39,813 nucleotides of DNA from Candidatus Omnitrophota bacterium (GTDB lineage: Bacteria > Omnitrophota > Gorgyraeia > Zapsychrales > Zapsychraceae). Positions 14,362 through 22,951 of the stretch are shown here, piece after piece. Below the pieces are notes generated by a model. That model had not been told where the DNA came from. It made no database searches and saw only the letters and a list, made by a program, of their open reading frames with translations. The DNA lies in NCBI GenBank assembly GCA_023136835.1, contig JAGLQN010000002.1, positions 1 through 39,813 of the forward strand. The letters run 5' to 3'. Made by a program: the position numbers and the translations under genes. Numbering within the stretch: position 1 is the first letter of the stretch; every line of letters starts with the position of its first letter.

Positions 14362-15342
14362 TTATGAAAGGTATATGTCGCCCAGGTTCGTTGTGGCGCC
14401 GGTTCCAACGGTAAAATTACGGTCGATCAAGTCGCCGTTGTCGTCTACACCTAAAACTTTTATTGATTTAATATTTACATGCGTCCCCTTAACAATGGCC
14501 GCTTGCCAGGTTCCCGATCCGGCATGATAAACCATATCAACGCCGGTATTGGTTATAAAGTTGTCGTTTACGTCCTTTGTAATGTCGTCGTGCTTCGTGA
14601 TCGTTAAGGTGATCCCAGACGTGACGACGACGCCCGCAAGATCGTAAACGGCTATGTAACAATTTGACGTGTCCGGGTTCGCCGGTGGTGATATCACTAG
14701 GGCCGTGCCGGTGACATTATAGGTCCCGGACGCGGTTATGTTCTTTGCGGTACTTGTGAAGACAAGCCCGGCTTTTTTCACGCGTATATAAACGTTGCCT
14801 TGTAAATTAAGCGTGACATTGCCGTTTAGGTCGGTCGTTCCTGCGGCGACGATCGGACCATCATCATCGGCCGCATTATGGATTGTCACATAAGCATCGG
14901 CTACGTCAACCGGGGTGTCGTCTTGTACGTTTATCGTCGCGTTATAAGCACCCGCCCCCGCGGTGCCGCCCCATTGACCGGCACCGTGGTTAGTCGAAAG
15001 TTCCGTATCTATTTCGGCGGCCGTTGGCAACGCGCTTACGGCCGTCGCTAACGAATCAAAATCATCTATGGTTTGATCATAACTATCATGGTCATATTCT
15101 GTTATACTTCCTAAGACACCCTTATAGGCTACCTGGTGCGCCCCAACCGGTGCGCTCGATCCCGTAGTATAGTCATAATACCAAACACGATTAAGGGTAC
15201 CCGCAAGAACCAGCATAGCCGTTTCAGCCAATACAAGCGTCCCTTGTCTTTCTATTTTCACGGTGGGATCGGCCGACGGCGCCGCATCTAACGATAAATA
15301 AAGCCTAAATGTTTCATTTCTTAATTTTTCGCCTAAATTCAT
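14362..15342 (-). CDS. Virion-associated protein with Ig/carboxypeptidase-regulatory-like domain
   Basis: 326 aa, acidic and Thr/Gly/Ala-rich like tail appendages. Residues about 1-90 are unassigned; 'IDTELSTNHGAGQWGG' (110-125) is a motif often found in phage structural proteins. From about 133 a beta-sandwich-like domain follows ('INVQDDTPVDVADAYVTIHN ... TTDLNGNVTLNL ... VYIRVKKAGLVF'), resembling carboxypeptidase-regulatory or big Ig-like domains that decorate tails and bind carbohydrates. It is the last gene of the late unit, next to the lectin-like gene, which suggests a fibre or adhesin role. AAAGGAG lies about 6 nt before ATG 15342. Confidence 0.65.
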   Translation of the reverse strand: MNLGEKLRNETFRLYLSLDAAPSADPTVKIERQGTLVLAETAMLVLAGTLNRVWYYDYTTGSSAPVGAHQVAYKGVLGSITEYDHDSYDQTIDDFDSLATAVSALPTAAEIDTELSTNHGAGQWGGTAGAGAYNATINVQDDTPVDVADAYVTIHNAADDDGPIVAAGTTDLNGNVTLNLQGNVYIRVKKAGLVFTSTAKNITASGTYNVTGTALVISPPANPDTSNCYIAVYDLAGVVVTSGITLTITKHDDITKDVNDNFITNTGVDMVYHAGSGTWQAAIVKGTHVNIKSIKVLGVDDNGDLIDRNFTVGTGATTNLGDIYLS

Positions 15343-15375
15343 ATTTACTCCTTTCGTTTAAAATGTCTAATTCGA

Positions 15376-16503
15376 TTAATCAATTATTATTGGATTGACC
15401 CGGCCGTTATATAGAAACACTAATGGTCCCGGATATGCAAAATTAGCGGCATCCATAAGATTATTATTTTCAGTTACGCATTTATTTGCATTAAATACCC
15501 CGTCTATATATACAAGCGCTTGCTCTATGATTGCATCGGCGTGATATTGTGAGGTATCATGTAAATATCGGCCAAATTCAAGCGGATCACTTGTTGAGGC
15601 TATCGCGGCGTGCGTTCCCCGGCTAGAGTATGTCACTTCAACGCCATTCTTATATATTGTAACATTCGACGACCCGGAACCTTCTCTAACCACATGCCAC
15701 AAGGCCGTTTCATCTACAACTAAGGTATTAAGAGCCGCATATGTTTGATCTATGGTTGGGGCGCTAGAAGTAAATAAAAATTTCCCGCCCGTGGAGTGTT
15801 GTATATAATATCCACCCACGAACGCCTCACCCTTAACTAGAAACACCGATTGGCCGCTTGAACCGCTTGCCGCTAGTGTGTGTGGTGTAATTATGAGCCT
15901 TAAAACATAATTTTCACCATTAATATCAAGACTGCTGTCTGTACCGCAATTAAGAAAATCATTAGTACCGTCATAATCAAGCGCCTTATCTATTGTAGCA
16001 TCTACTAGCGTCGGCGCTTTTGAGGAATCGCCGCCGCCGCCGGTGCCGTGGTTTTGGTTTTCCGTCGCCTCTTTTGATTCGTCGGTTGTACCATTACAAG
16101 ATTCCTCGAAGTGCCAAACACCTTTACACTTAGAATCATAAGCATTATATTGACCAAAAGCAGAGTCCGGCGCCGGTTCCGTTGCGCCGGGATCGCCCCA
16201 GGTCGCCCAGCATTCCGGATCGTCACCGCTAGGAAAAGACGCGTATAGTGTGTAAATCTGCAATGTGCCAAGTGCCGGGTTATTGTTTTTTATAATTTTC
16301 TTGACGTGTCGCGGCATCGGGATTGTGAAAGCCGCATCAGCCCAAAGTCTAATGTCCTCTCCCGCATCTTTTGCACAGTTCCCGTCAGCGTCTAGAATGT
16401 CCGACACAAAGCTCTGTCTTACCAATAAAACCGTTTGATTAATTTGTGTACCCGGATTTTTGGCTTTTGGAACCGTTACCTTACATGAAAATCGGGGTGC
16501 CAT
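15376..16503 (-). CDS. LamG/concanavalin-like lectin-domain tail protein
   Basis: 375 aa. N-terminal about 110 residues form an unassigned beta domain (DUF2341-like opening: 'YTLYASFPSGDDPECWATWG'). From about 128 'GVWHFEES ... TDES ... NQNHGTGGG ... ATIDKALDYDGTNDFLNCG' is the standard start of a LamG/pentraxin jelly roll, continuing with 'VFLVKGEAF', 'WHVVREGSGSSNVTIYKNGV' and 'LEFGRYLHD' to about 345. Such domains in phage appendages bind surface glycans, so this is a good receptor-binding candidate. GAGG sits 5 nt before ATG 16503. Confidence 0.8.
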   Translation of the reverse strand: MAPRFSCKVTVPKAKNPGTQINQTVLLVRQSFVSDILDADGNCAKDAGEDIRLWADAAFTIPMPRHVKKIIKNNNPALGTLQIYTLYASFPSGDDPECWATWGDPGATEPAPDSAFGQYNAYDSKCKGVWHFEESCNGTTDESKEATENQNHGTGGGGDSSKAPTLVDATIDKALDYDGTNDFLNCGTDSSLDINGENYVLRLIITPHTLAASGSSGQSVFLVKGEAFVGGYYIQHSTGGKFLFTSSAPTIDQTYAALNTLVVDETALWHVVREGSGSSNVTIYKNGVEVTYSSRGTHAAIASTSDPLEFGRYLHDTSQYHADAIIEQALVYIDGVFNANKCVTENNNLMDAANFAYPGPLVFLYNGRVNPIIID

Positions 16504-16914
16504 TTAAACCTCATTTATCGCGGCGACAGTGTCCGCCGCTAGTGCGCTTTTTTCTTCCGGTGATCTTTCGGGTGACGCCTGTATTCTCTCGTTAAGTTTA
16601 CTCATGGTTCCGTTGCGTTGCTCGATTGCGGCGTTTAGTTGCTTTACTTTTTCACCCTTAAGATATTCGGCTTTTTCCAATAACGCCGCGTCGTCAGCTA
16701 AAAGAATATCATATTCCGCTTTCTTTGCGGCAGACACGACACTATATCGTTCATTTATTACGGCCCTAAGATCATCTTTTAGTTGTTCTGGTTGGGTTAA
16801 TTCTACACCTATCTCCGCAATGCGGGCCCTATCTGTTCTGTTTTGTTTGAGTGGTTTGTTAAAATCTTCGTTTAGCTCGTTTATATAAGCGGCTAGTTGT
16901 GTGGTCATTATCAT
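16504..16914 (-). CDS. Coiled-coil hypothetical protein in the fibre module
   Basis: 136 aa, almost entirely helical and charged, rich in Ala/Glu/Leu with few aromatics. Long heptad-like stretches occur ('AAYINELNEDFNKPL', 'LEKAEYLKGEKVKQLNAAIE'). No family recognised. It lies between the large fibre gene and the lectin gene with one- to three-base gaps, so it may be a fibre-assembly chaperone or a coiled-coil connector. ATG 16914 has GGGAG 7 nt upstream; ATG 16908 is a second option. Confidence 0.65.
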   Translation of the reverse strand: MIMTTQLAAYINELNEDFNKPLKQNRTDRARIAEIGVELTQPEQLKDDLRAVINERYSVVSAAKKAEYDILLADDAALLEKAEYLKGEKVKQLNAAIEQRNGTMSKLNERIQASPERSPEEKSALAADTVAAINEV

Positions 16915-16916
16915 AA

Positions 16917-18977
16917 TTATACTCCCGTTTTGTTATATTTTATTATAAGTTTCACATCAGTAAAGGCTGTATTACTCACAATATTAGGCCGTATTTTTGT
17001 GTCGGCCGGTTGTGCGTGATCCCAACTAGAAACGTCTGTATCTTTGCTTTTTATTGCGCTAGTAACTGTAGGCGGATCGGTTGCCGTGATCTTATCCGCA
17101 ACGGTCGGCGGATAGTTAGCATAAGAATCCGCCCATAGCTCTATTACTATTGATCCGGTTTGATCGCCCAATATTTGCGCTTCATATATGTCTATTCCAT
17201 ACGGTATAGTTATTTCAAGGTGTGCGTATTCGCCGGTCGCTAAAATGTTGCCGCCGTCATAAAACGGGAAAATTATTACACCCTTATTTAACCCGGCATC
17301 ATTAATTGTTTGAAGTGCGGCCTGTACATTAGTGTCGAGTGAGCTTAAAACTTCATCAAACCCCGACGTTTCTGTTAAGATTTGTGAGGCTTGACTAGAA
17401 CCGCCGGTACTTATTGTACCGCCGAGCGCCCTTTTTTGTATTTGTATTTCCTGTATATGACCACCTGCGGCCGTATTTCTAACAATAATAAAACCATATT
17501 CCGCAAGCTCAAGCGCTTTCAGTTCGTTAGTAAATAGCGGTACGTCGCCGTTAGCAATTGCCGTTTGCGCTTGTGTTAATGTTGAAAATTCCGCGGTGTG
17601 CATCAATGAAAATAATTTTGCGGGGCTATTATTAAGGTCGTCTTTACTAAGGGCAATTCTAAAAATACCATACTTGTCGGGTGCCGTTGTAATGGCGGTC
17701 GGGGTGCCGCTACTATTAAACAACATAGGGAAAGTAGCCGACGACGAATTTCTAATATATTTTCCGGAAGCATTAGTATAATAATGTTTAAAAACTACAC
17801 CCGATCCGGAAGAATCCGCCAAAATTGACTCAATCCCCTGGTCGTGTATTTCTGATTCACCCACTTGTTTTGCTTGACGATCTGTAGCAACGCTACCCGT
17901 TCCGGTTGTCACGCGCTCTAATATTCCCAAATCGTCTAATTCAAAGACAGTTCCTTGCGTGTCATGTTGATCATTAGAAACTTGCACATCATAATCATAG
18001 GGGTGGTCTTCTCTAACAACTTCATGGACAGAACCGTCATAAAGGACCTCAAACAATATAATATTATCTCTATATAAGGCATGTGTCCGCGTTGTTGTCG
18101 CTTGAATCGATCCCGTAGAATCAATATATATAAAATTTGTTGTATTTGCGGAAAAGGCCGCGGTTTCTTGTGGTAAAGCAACCGTAATTTGTTTGCTTTT
18201 TATTCTGCCGGTCGGCGCCCTTAACAACTTAAGCTTATTATCAGAAACAAGAAAAGCCTCATCATAATAGTCACCGGTACCGGACCATGAAACAATACCG
18301 GAGTCGTTTTGTTGTACTAGTGCCTGGTCGTTTATATAATAAGTATTATCATTGTTTTTTATGATAATATCACCGGCCTGTGGATTTGTTTCAAGGACAT
18401 CGTGCATTTCTTTCATTTCATGGCCATTAGCAATATTTACATTAATAATCCCGGCATTTGCATGACTTAAATTAACATGGCCGATAAAAACGGAATGATT
18501 GGGGGTGTCAGGATCAACATTAGTTTTGCCGCCAGAAACCGTAGCTGACAACCACAAGGCATCGCCGTCTGAAAAAGAAGAAGTGTCAAGCGTATATAAA
18601 GGACCATTACTAAGTACATAAGCAAAACCACCAGTAGGCAAATCTTCAACCAATAAAGCCCACGTGCCAGCACTTGTAGGCTCCGCATCTGCTTTTGCTA
18701 GGGAAACCGTCGGAGTACCACCTTGAGCGGCCGCCTGCCAAACAACTTGACCCTTATACATGTCAGGACCAGATGGGTTTCTTACTAATTGACCACCCGG
18801 CAATTTCCAAATCGCTTCGTTTAATAAAGGGCTAACGCAAGTATATATTTGAAAATGGGCTGTATCAACCCAGGGCGAACCAACCTCATAACCCTGTGTA
18901 CTATCGTTTGTTTTTAATGGCGCCGTTACAGCATCAAACTTGCCATACTTAGCTTTTAAAAAAGATATTTTCCCCAT
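16917..18977 (-). CDS. Large tail fibre/receptor-binding protein
   Basis: 686 aa, Thr/Ser/Asn/Gly-rich and low in cysteine, as in fibres. The N-terminal region contains 'VVWQAAAQGGTPTVSLAKAD' and 'DGDALWLSATVSGGKTN' followed by 'FIGHVNLSHANAGIINVNI', a small beta domain repeated in many phage fibres and capsid-associated proteins (about 85-200). The middle is beta-rich; a conserved-looking segment ends about 555 ('GFDEVLSSLDTNVQAALQTI'), then a C-terminal jelly-roll-like domain (about 575-686). It lies between the endolysin and lectin genes. AAGGA is 6-8 nt before ATG 18977. Confidence 0.75.
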   Translation of the reverse strand: MGKISFLKAKYGKFDAVTAPLKTNDSTQGYEVGSPWVDTAHFQIYTCVSPLLNEAIWKLPGGQLVRNPSGPDMYKGQVVWQAAAQGGTPTVSLAKADAEPTSAGTWALLVEDLPTGGFAYVLSNGPLYTLDTSSFSDGDALWLSATVSGGKTNVDPDTPNHSVFIGHVNLSHANAGIINVNIANGHEMKEMHDVLETNPQAGDIIIKNNDNTYYINDQALVQQNDSGIVSWSGTGDYYDEAFLVSDNKLKLLRAPTGRIKSKQITVALPQETAAFSANTTNFIYIDSTGSIQATTTRTHALYRDNIILFEVLYDGSVHEVVREDHPYDYDVQVSNDQHDTQGTVFELDDLGILERVTTGTGSVATDRQAKQVGESEIHDQGIESILADSSGSGVVFKHYYTNASGKYIRNSSSATFPMLFNSSGTPTAITTAPDKYGIFRIALSKDDLNNSPAKLFSLMHTAEFSTLTQAQTAIANGDVPLFTNELKALELAEYGFIIVRNTAAGGHIQEIQIQKRALGGTISTGGSSQASQILTETSGFDEVLSSLDTNVQAALQTINDAGLNKGVIIFPFYDGGNILATGEYAHLEITIPYGIDIYEAQILGDQTGSIVIELWADSYANYPPTVADKITATDPPTVTSAIKSKDTDVSSWDHAQPADTKIRPNIVSNTAFTDVKLIIKYNKTGV

Positions 18978-19036
18978 TTCCTATCCTTGTTTATTTAAAG
19001 GTTCTTAAACTTTCCACACCCAGTATTGTTTCACCC

Positions 19037-19594
19037 CTAAAAGGTTTTAAAGCGCGCCGCATCGGGCGTGTTTAATGTAAGTAGATGTTTTTCCAACCGG
19101 ATCGGCTTTCCGCCGTCGGCCGGGCGCACATAAATACCAAATCTACGATCGATATAACCGGGCGCCTTCTTAGCATAATGGATATTAGTAGGAACCCCGG
19201 AAATAGTGACATAAAGAAAACACTCACGAAAAATAAGATCACTAAACATTGTAATAAATTTATATATTTTCTTTAGATGTGCCGGGTCCTCGGTTTTAAA
19301 ATCAACTCCCCGCATAAGTGTATGAAGTGATTTCACCGCGCCCGATCCTTGCGCGGCGTTTAGGTCCGGGTCACGATAACCGGACGTATTAGTTATCCGT
19401 ATGTCTTTATCGTCTTTATTCATTGAATTAATAAAATCACGCATTTTTTGTTGATCAAGCGCTAATTCATATGCTAAAACTTCTTGAAAAGGTGTACATT
19501 GGTCAAAAAGTTCCGCGGCCGCGGCTTCGTTTTCACTATCAACAAAATACTCGTTAAGCCAGAAATTGTCGGTTAATTGTGTGTTTTGTGTCAT
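19037..19594 (-). CDS. Peptidase M15-type endolysin
   Basis: 185 aa. 'ITNTSGYRDPDLNAA' (67-81) and 'SLHTLMRGVDF' (89-99; the family S-x-H-x6-D motif) give zinc ligands H91 and D98, and H139 in 'NIHYA' is the third. This is the D-Ala-D-Ala carboxypeptidase/endopeptidase family (M15_3-like), which cuts peptide cross-links of peptidoglycan at lysis. There is no signal peptide, so export would depend on a holin. The family's glutamate upstream of the last histidine is not obvious. GGAG lies 7-8 nt before ATG 19594. The three preceding small genes probably complete the lysis set. Confidence 0.85.
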   Translation of the reverse strand: MTQNTQLTDNFWLNEYFVDSENEAAAAELFDQCTPFQEVLAYELALDQQKMRDFINSMNKDDKDIRITNTSGYRDPDLNAAQGSGAVKSLHTLMRGVDFKTEDPAHLKKIYKFITMFSDLIFRECFLYVTISGVPTNIHYAKKAPGYIDRRFGIYVRPADGGKPIRLEKHLLTLNTPDAARFKTF

Positions 19595-19597
19595 GGT

Positions 19598-19924
19598 TTA
19601 TCTCCAAAATTTTAAAATTGCCGCATAAGCGGTAACGTAAGAAAGTCCGCCGGTCAATCCTAGTGCAAGTATCCAACCGGCGGCGCGTAAAATATTTTTA
19701 CCAAGTGATTTTATAGAATCTAATTTGCGCCGATCGCGGACGCCCTCTTGCGTTATAAAATGTTCTTTTAGCTCGCCAAGTTTAGTTAAAACTTTTTCAT
19801 TATTAGAGGTTACCTGCTTGGCAAGATCGCCATAAGCGCCCCAAAGATTACCTAATCCTTTTTCAACCCTTTCTAAAATAGCAACCATACCACTATGTTC
19901 TTTGCAAAGATCGTCGCCTGGCAT
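19598..19924 (-). CDS. Probable holin with N-terminal coiled coil and C-terminal membrane segment
   Basis: 108 aa. An N-terminal 'CKEHSG' motif and an amphipathic helix (10-65) lead to a basic stretch and then a C-terminal hydrophobic part ('ILRAAGWILALGLTGGLSYVTAYAAIL', about 78-104), long enough for one or a tight pair of membrane helices. This build resembles single-span XhlA-like or class III holins. The start at ATG 19924 has GGGGG upstream; a longer start at 19966 has none and overlaps the previous gene. Placed 3 bases before the endolysin, which supports a lysis role. Confidence 0.6.
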   Translation of the reverse strand: MPGDDLCKEHSGMVAILERVEKGLGNLWGAYGDLAKQVTSNNEKVLTKLGELKEHFITQEGVRDRRKLDSIKSLGKNILRAAGWILALGLTGGLSYVTAYAAILKFWR

Positions 19925-19934
19925 AAAACCCCCA

Positions 19935-20411
19935 TTAAGATTTTTTTGTGAATAAACCGAAGTCATTAAACAGTTTAACTTGATCGTTTATAAAGCCTTC
20001 CCAAAATTCGCGGGGCGCCATTGTGTCTAGCGTCGTTTTATCATCATTGAAAATTTCAAAGCGGATATGACGTTGTGCATATTCTAATTTCGTTTCCGGC
20101 TCATAATCCGCGCAATTCAATTCCATACCCATTATGCGCTCGATAATCGTTTTTATTATCGGGGCGCCGAGCGTCCAGCCGATATCATTATCTTTTAAAA
20201 CTTGCACCTGGGCGTCTATAAGGTCCCCTAATTGACTTGCGTCAAAAGGGATACCCTCATCTATGATCATTTTTATAATAGCTTTATGGACCACATCCCG
20301 CTTTGTGTTGCCAGATCGAGGCGAAGTATGCTCTTTTTCGGCCGCAAAGATATTCTCTATTAAGGCCGGTAAAACTATTTTACCGAGTTCTAGTAGTATA
20401 GTTCCTATCAT
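19935..20411 (-). CDS. Hypothetical protein of the lysis neighbourhood
   Basis: 158 aa. An amphipathic-hydrophobic N-terminal helix ('MIGTILLELGKIVLPALIENIF') precedes a helical domain: 'DVVHKAIIKMIIDEG', 'LGDLIDAQVQVLKDNDIGW', and an acidic C-terminal half. No family recognised. The N-terminal segment could associate with membrane but is less hydrophobic than a typical holin. ATG 20411 overlaps the stop of the upstream gene (ATGA) and has GGGGGTGA upstream. Position just ahead of the holin-like gene and endolysin suggests a lysis or late accessory role. Confidence 0.6.
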   Translation of the reverse strand: MIGTILLELGKIVLPALIENIFAAEKEHTSPRSGNTKRDVVHKAIIKMIIDEGIPFDASQLGDLIDAQVQVLKDNDIGWTLGAPIIKTIIERIMGMELNCADYEPETKLEYAQRHIRFEIFNDDKTTLDTMAPREFWEGFINDQVKLFNDFGLFTKKS

Positions 20412-20770
20412 TTTGTCACCCCCGAAGTAATAAAATATGGGCTTGCTAGTTTCTTAAGGTCTGCATAGGTTTGATCTTCAAAAAGAAACCGATTAAAAAG
20501 TAATGTAGCCGCATAATTGATTTTATGATTAGTGTTTTCAAGCGGCCATGCTTGCGGGTTATTCAGGCCGCTTTTTACCGGCTTACCGGCGGCGGCCGCC
20601 GCCTCAACCGCGATAACGGCAAGGCGCATAATAATTAAACGGCCGTGAGCTTTTAAGCTTCGCCCGGCGGTTTCAAGTTCTGGTTTAAGCTTTTTAGAAT
20701 GTCGCCATACGGTCATTGCAAAAAATAGCCAACGCATAAATTTCTTAATGTAATCCTTTTTCTTTTCCAT
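20408..20770 (-). CDS. Hypothetical basic helical protein
   Basis: 120 aa. A Lys-rich N-terminus followed by 'FMRWLFFAMTVWR' (about 11-23) might insert into the membrane. The rest is helical, with an Ala-rich stretch ('VIAVEAAAAAGKPV') and an aromatic C-terminal end. No family recognised. It starts at ATG 20770 with the GGGAGAGAGATT cassette repeated ahead of several genes here, and its stop overlaps the next start. It begins the small-gene cluster between tail tip and endolysin. Confidence 0.6.
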   Translation of the reverse strand: MEKKKDYIKKFMRWLFFAMTVWRHSKKLKPELETAGRSLKAHGRLIIMRLAVIAVEAAAAAGKPVKSGLNNPQAWPLENTNHKINYAATLLFNRFLFEDQTYADLKKLASPYFITSGVTK

Positions 20771-20800
20771 AATCTCTCTCTCCCTGTTTAATGTTGATAA

Positions 20801-22951
20801 TTACCACCATTCCCGGCCGGTGATAGTAAGTGTATTATCGTCATTTATTCTTAACTTTTCAACAAAAAACTTTTTATTGTTATGAAGTGAACATGATACC
20901 TGGAAAGTATCACCTATTTTAAGCGTCTGATACTTCCAGCTTGTCTTGAATTTTACCGTCTTATATAGGTCCTGGTGCTGTAATAATATATGATCTAATA
21001 CTGATTGCGCCATTGCCGACAACGTAACAAGGGGAAGGTCTATGTTTTTTATTCGGGTCCCGTATTTATTACCAGCATCAACCGCGGTGACGATATCTAC
21101 CCAGGTACCGTCTGTATTTAACCCGTATCGGGCAGTGTAATCGGTGTGAAGGTCTTCAATCTTGCCATGATCATATAAGAACCCTACCGCGTCAATAACT
21201 TCCGTCTCCGGTATAATCATATCCGCACCCGGGGCCGTATCCGGCACATAATCAAGATAATATTTACCCTGTGTCATATAAATAACGCTACGGCATTCGC
21301 GCGCCATTTGATCTTCGTCTATCGACGGCGACCATAGAAAATTAAGCTTATAACCGGCGGAAGCATAAGAACCGCCCGCCGCACTAAAAGAGGCGCTATG
21401 AATTTCCGAAGAAATAGCGCCCTTCACATTTACTAGGAAGTGTTTTATAACCCAGTCTGGCCTTTCGATAAGGTTACCCGATCCGCCATAATCGCCGGTA
21501 GTATCTACCGCAAAGCGGCCGTCTACTGATATAACATTACCAATAACGATTTTACCCGAAGAAGAAGCGGCCAGGTTCGCCGTCGTCGTAGAGGCCGGGG
21601 TTGAATATTCTATTACCTTTTTTATTTTCATGTTCTCAATCTTTGATAAAGGTAGATCGTTCACCATAACATAGGTTGCGGTGTCCCAGGACCCGTCTGT
21701 ATGCGTAATACTCATTAAAAAGGTGTCTGACCCTGACAAGGTATAGGTCCGGGTCTTTAAAACGGTACCGTTCTTTTCGACGGCCGCGATTGACAGTTCA
21801 ACTATTTCGTCGTCGCCGGAAGTATCGATAAATTCAACAACGTGCGTTTGCTTTATTATAGTAGGCCCCAGCGCCGTTGATGGATATGTCGCCATTCTTG
21901 ACTGGGAATTTATTAATATTTGTTGCAAAACCGGTACTTCGGCGTCAATATTTACAGCCGCCTGGTCCGGTACCGCTTGCGGCGCTAATAATACCGATTT
22001 CCGCATATCAAGTATTATTAGATCGGAAGCATACGAATATATCCTTAATACGTCGTCGAATATTCCCGCGGCCCGCGACACCTCTAAGGTGATCGTCTGG
22101 TTCTTAGGAATAGAAAACGGTTGCGATAATTTAAGATCGTCGCCCTCCGTTATCATTACGTCTACGTTTATTGTTTCTTCGTCGGCCGAGGCGTTCTCTA
22201 CATCTATATAATAGGTTTGGGTGTCTATTGTGCCGTAATCGACCTTGAATTTTACAAACGCCTGGTTGGTCGTGCCGGGACCTTTAAGCCCAATAACCGT
22301 ACCCCATATACTAGCCGTAGGATCAAGCGTAATAGAATCATCATCATCATTTGATAATTCAGGGTGGGAAGCATGTTCTGTTTTGCCGTTTATGGTTTCA
22401 GAGGAAGTTATATCCTCTTCGGTTACATTATATTGTTTCCCTATATAACCATCCGCCGGGAAAGCAATTACCGCGACACCAGGCCAATCTGTATGGGCGT
22501 CACCCGCCTGTCCGGTATATGCGGTATAGTCGGCGGAATCTTGTTTTATTCCTTCAATATATACCGCGTCGATTGCCTTCACGGGACCGTCGTTTAGCTT
22601 AAATATATATTCTGTTATGACCTCAAAAACCGTCTCGGTAATATTGTGCGCCACGGCCTCCGTACCATCATATCCACGGGTCACCGTAAAGACGGCGCCG
22701 GTCTTTACGGTGACCCTTAAACGCTCTTCGTTTATCTGTACAGTAAAAGGCGCCGCCGGGTAACGGGTAGCATCATCGACGGTCAAGCTAGTAACAACCG
22801 AATTTATACTTGCCGATAAAAGGCTGGTCGCGCCGGTGACTATACCATGCGCGCGCACCTTTTCAAGCGTACCATATCCTTTATTTTCAAGCTCGCCGAT
22901 ATCAGCAAGATCAATGTTTGGATAGTCTGATTTGTTTAGATAAAGCGCCAT
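20801..22951 (-). CDS. Tail tip/hub protein
   Basis: 716 aa. Residues about 50-112 form a beta domain, 'TSLTVDDATRYPAAPFTVQI ... FTVTRGYDGTEAVAH', often found in phage tail proteins. The C-terminal third ('DEDQMARECRSVIYMTQGKYYLDYV', then 'LSAMAQSVLDHILLQH' and 'LKIGDTFQVS') has the look of hub proteins of the gpJ/gp27 type, with repeated beta-barrel folds. The middle is Thr/Asp-rich beta structure. By order after tape measure and three tip genes it occupies the place of lambda J, the central tip that contacts the host. The ribosome site is weak (GGGA about 10 nt before ATG 22951) and the start overlaps the previous stop, suggesting coupling. Confidence 0.75.
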   Translation of the reverse strand: MALYLNKSDYPNIDLADIGELENKGYGTLEKVRAHGIVTGATSLLSASINSVVTSLTVDDATRYPAAPFTVQINEERLRVTVKTGAVFTVTRGYDGTEAVAHNITETVFEVITEYIFKLNDGPVKAIDAVYIEGIKQDSADYTAYTGQAGDAHTDWPGVAVIAFPADGYIGKQYNVTEEDITSSETINGKTEHASHPELSNDDDDSITLDPTASIWGTVIGLKGPGTTNQAFVKFKVDYGTIDTQTYYIDVENASADEETINVDVMITEGDDLKLSQPFSIPKNQTITLEVSRAAGIFDDVLRIYSYASDLIILDMRKSVLLAPQAVPDQAAVNIDAEVPVLQQILINSQSRMATYPSTALGPTIIKQTHVVEFIDTSGDDEIVELSIAAVEKNGTVLKTRTYTLSGSDTFLMSITHTDGSWDTATYVMVNDLPLSKIENMKIKKVIEYSTPASTTTANLAASSSGKIVIGNVISVDGRFAVDTTGDYGGSGNLIERPDWVIKHFLVNVKGAISSEIHSASFSAAGGSYASAGYKLNFLWSPSIDEDQMARECRSVIYMTQGKYYLDYVPDTAPGADMIIPETEVIDAVGFLYDHGKIEDLHTDYTARYGLNTDGTWVDIVTAVDAGNKYGTRIKNIDLPLVTLSAMAQSVLDHILLQHQDLYKTVKFKTSWKYQTLKIGDTFQVSCSLHNNKKFFVEKLRINDDNTLTITGREWW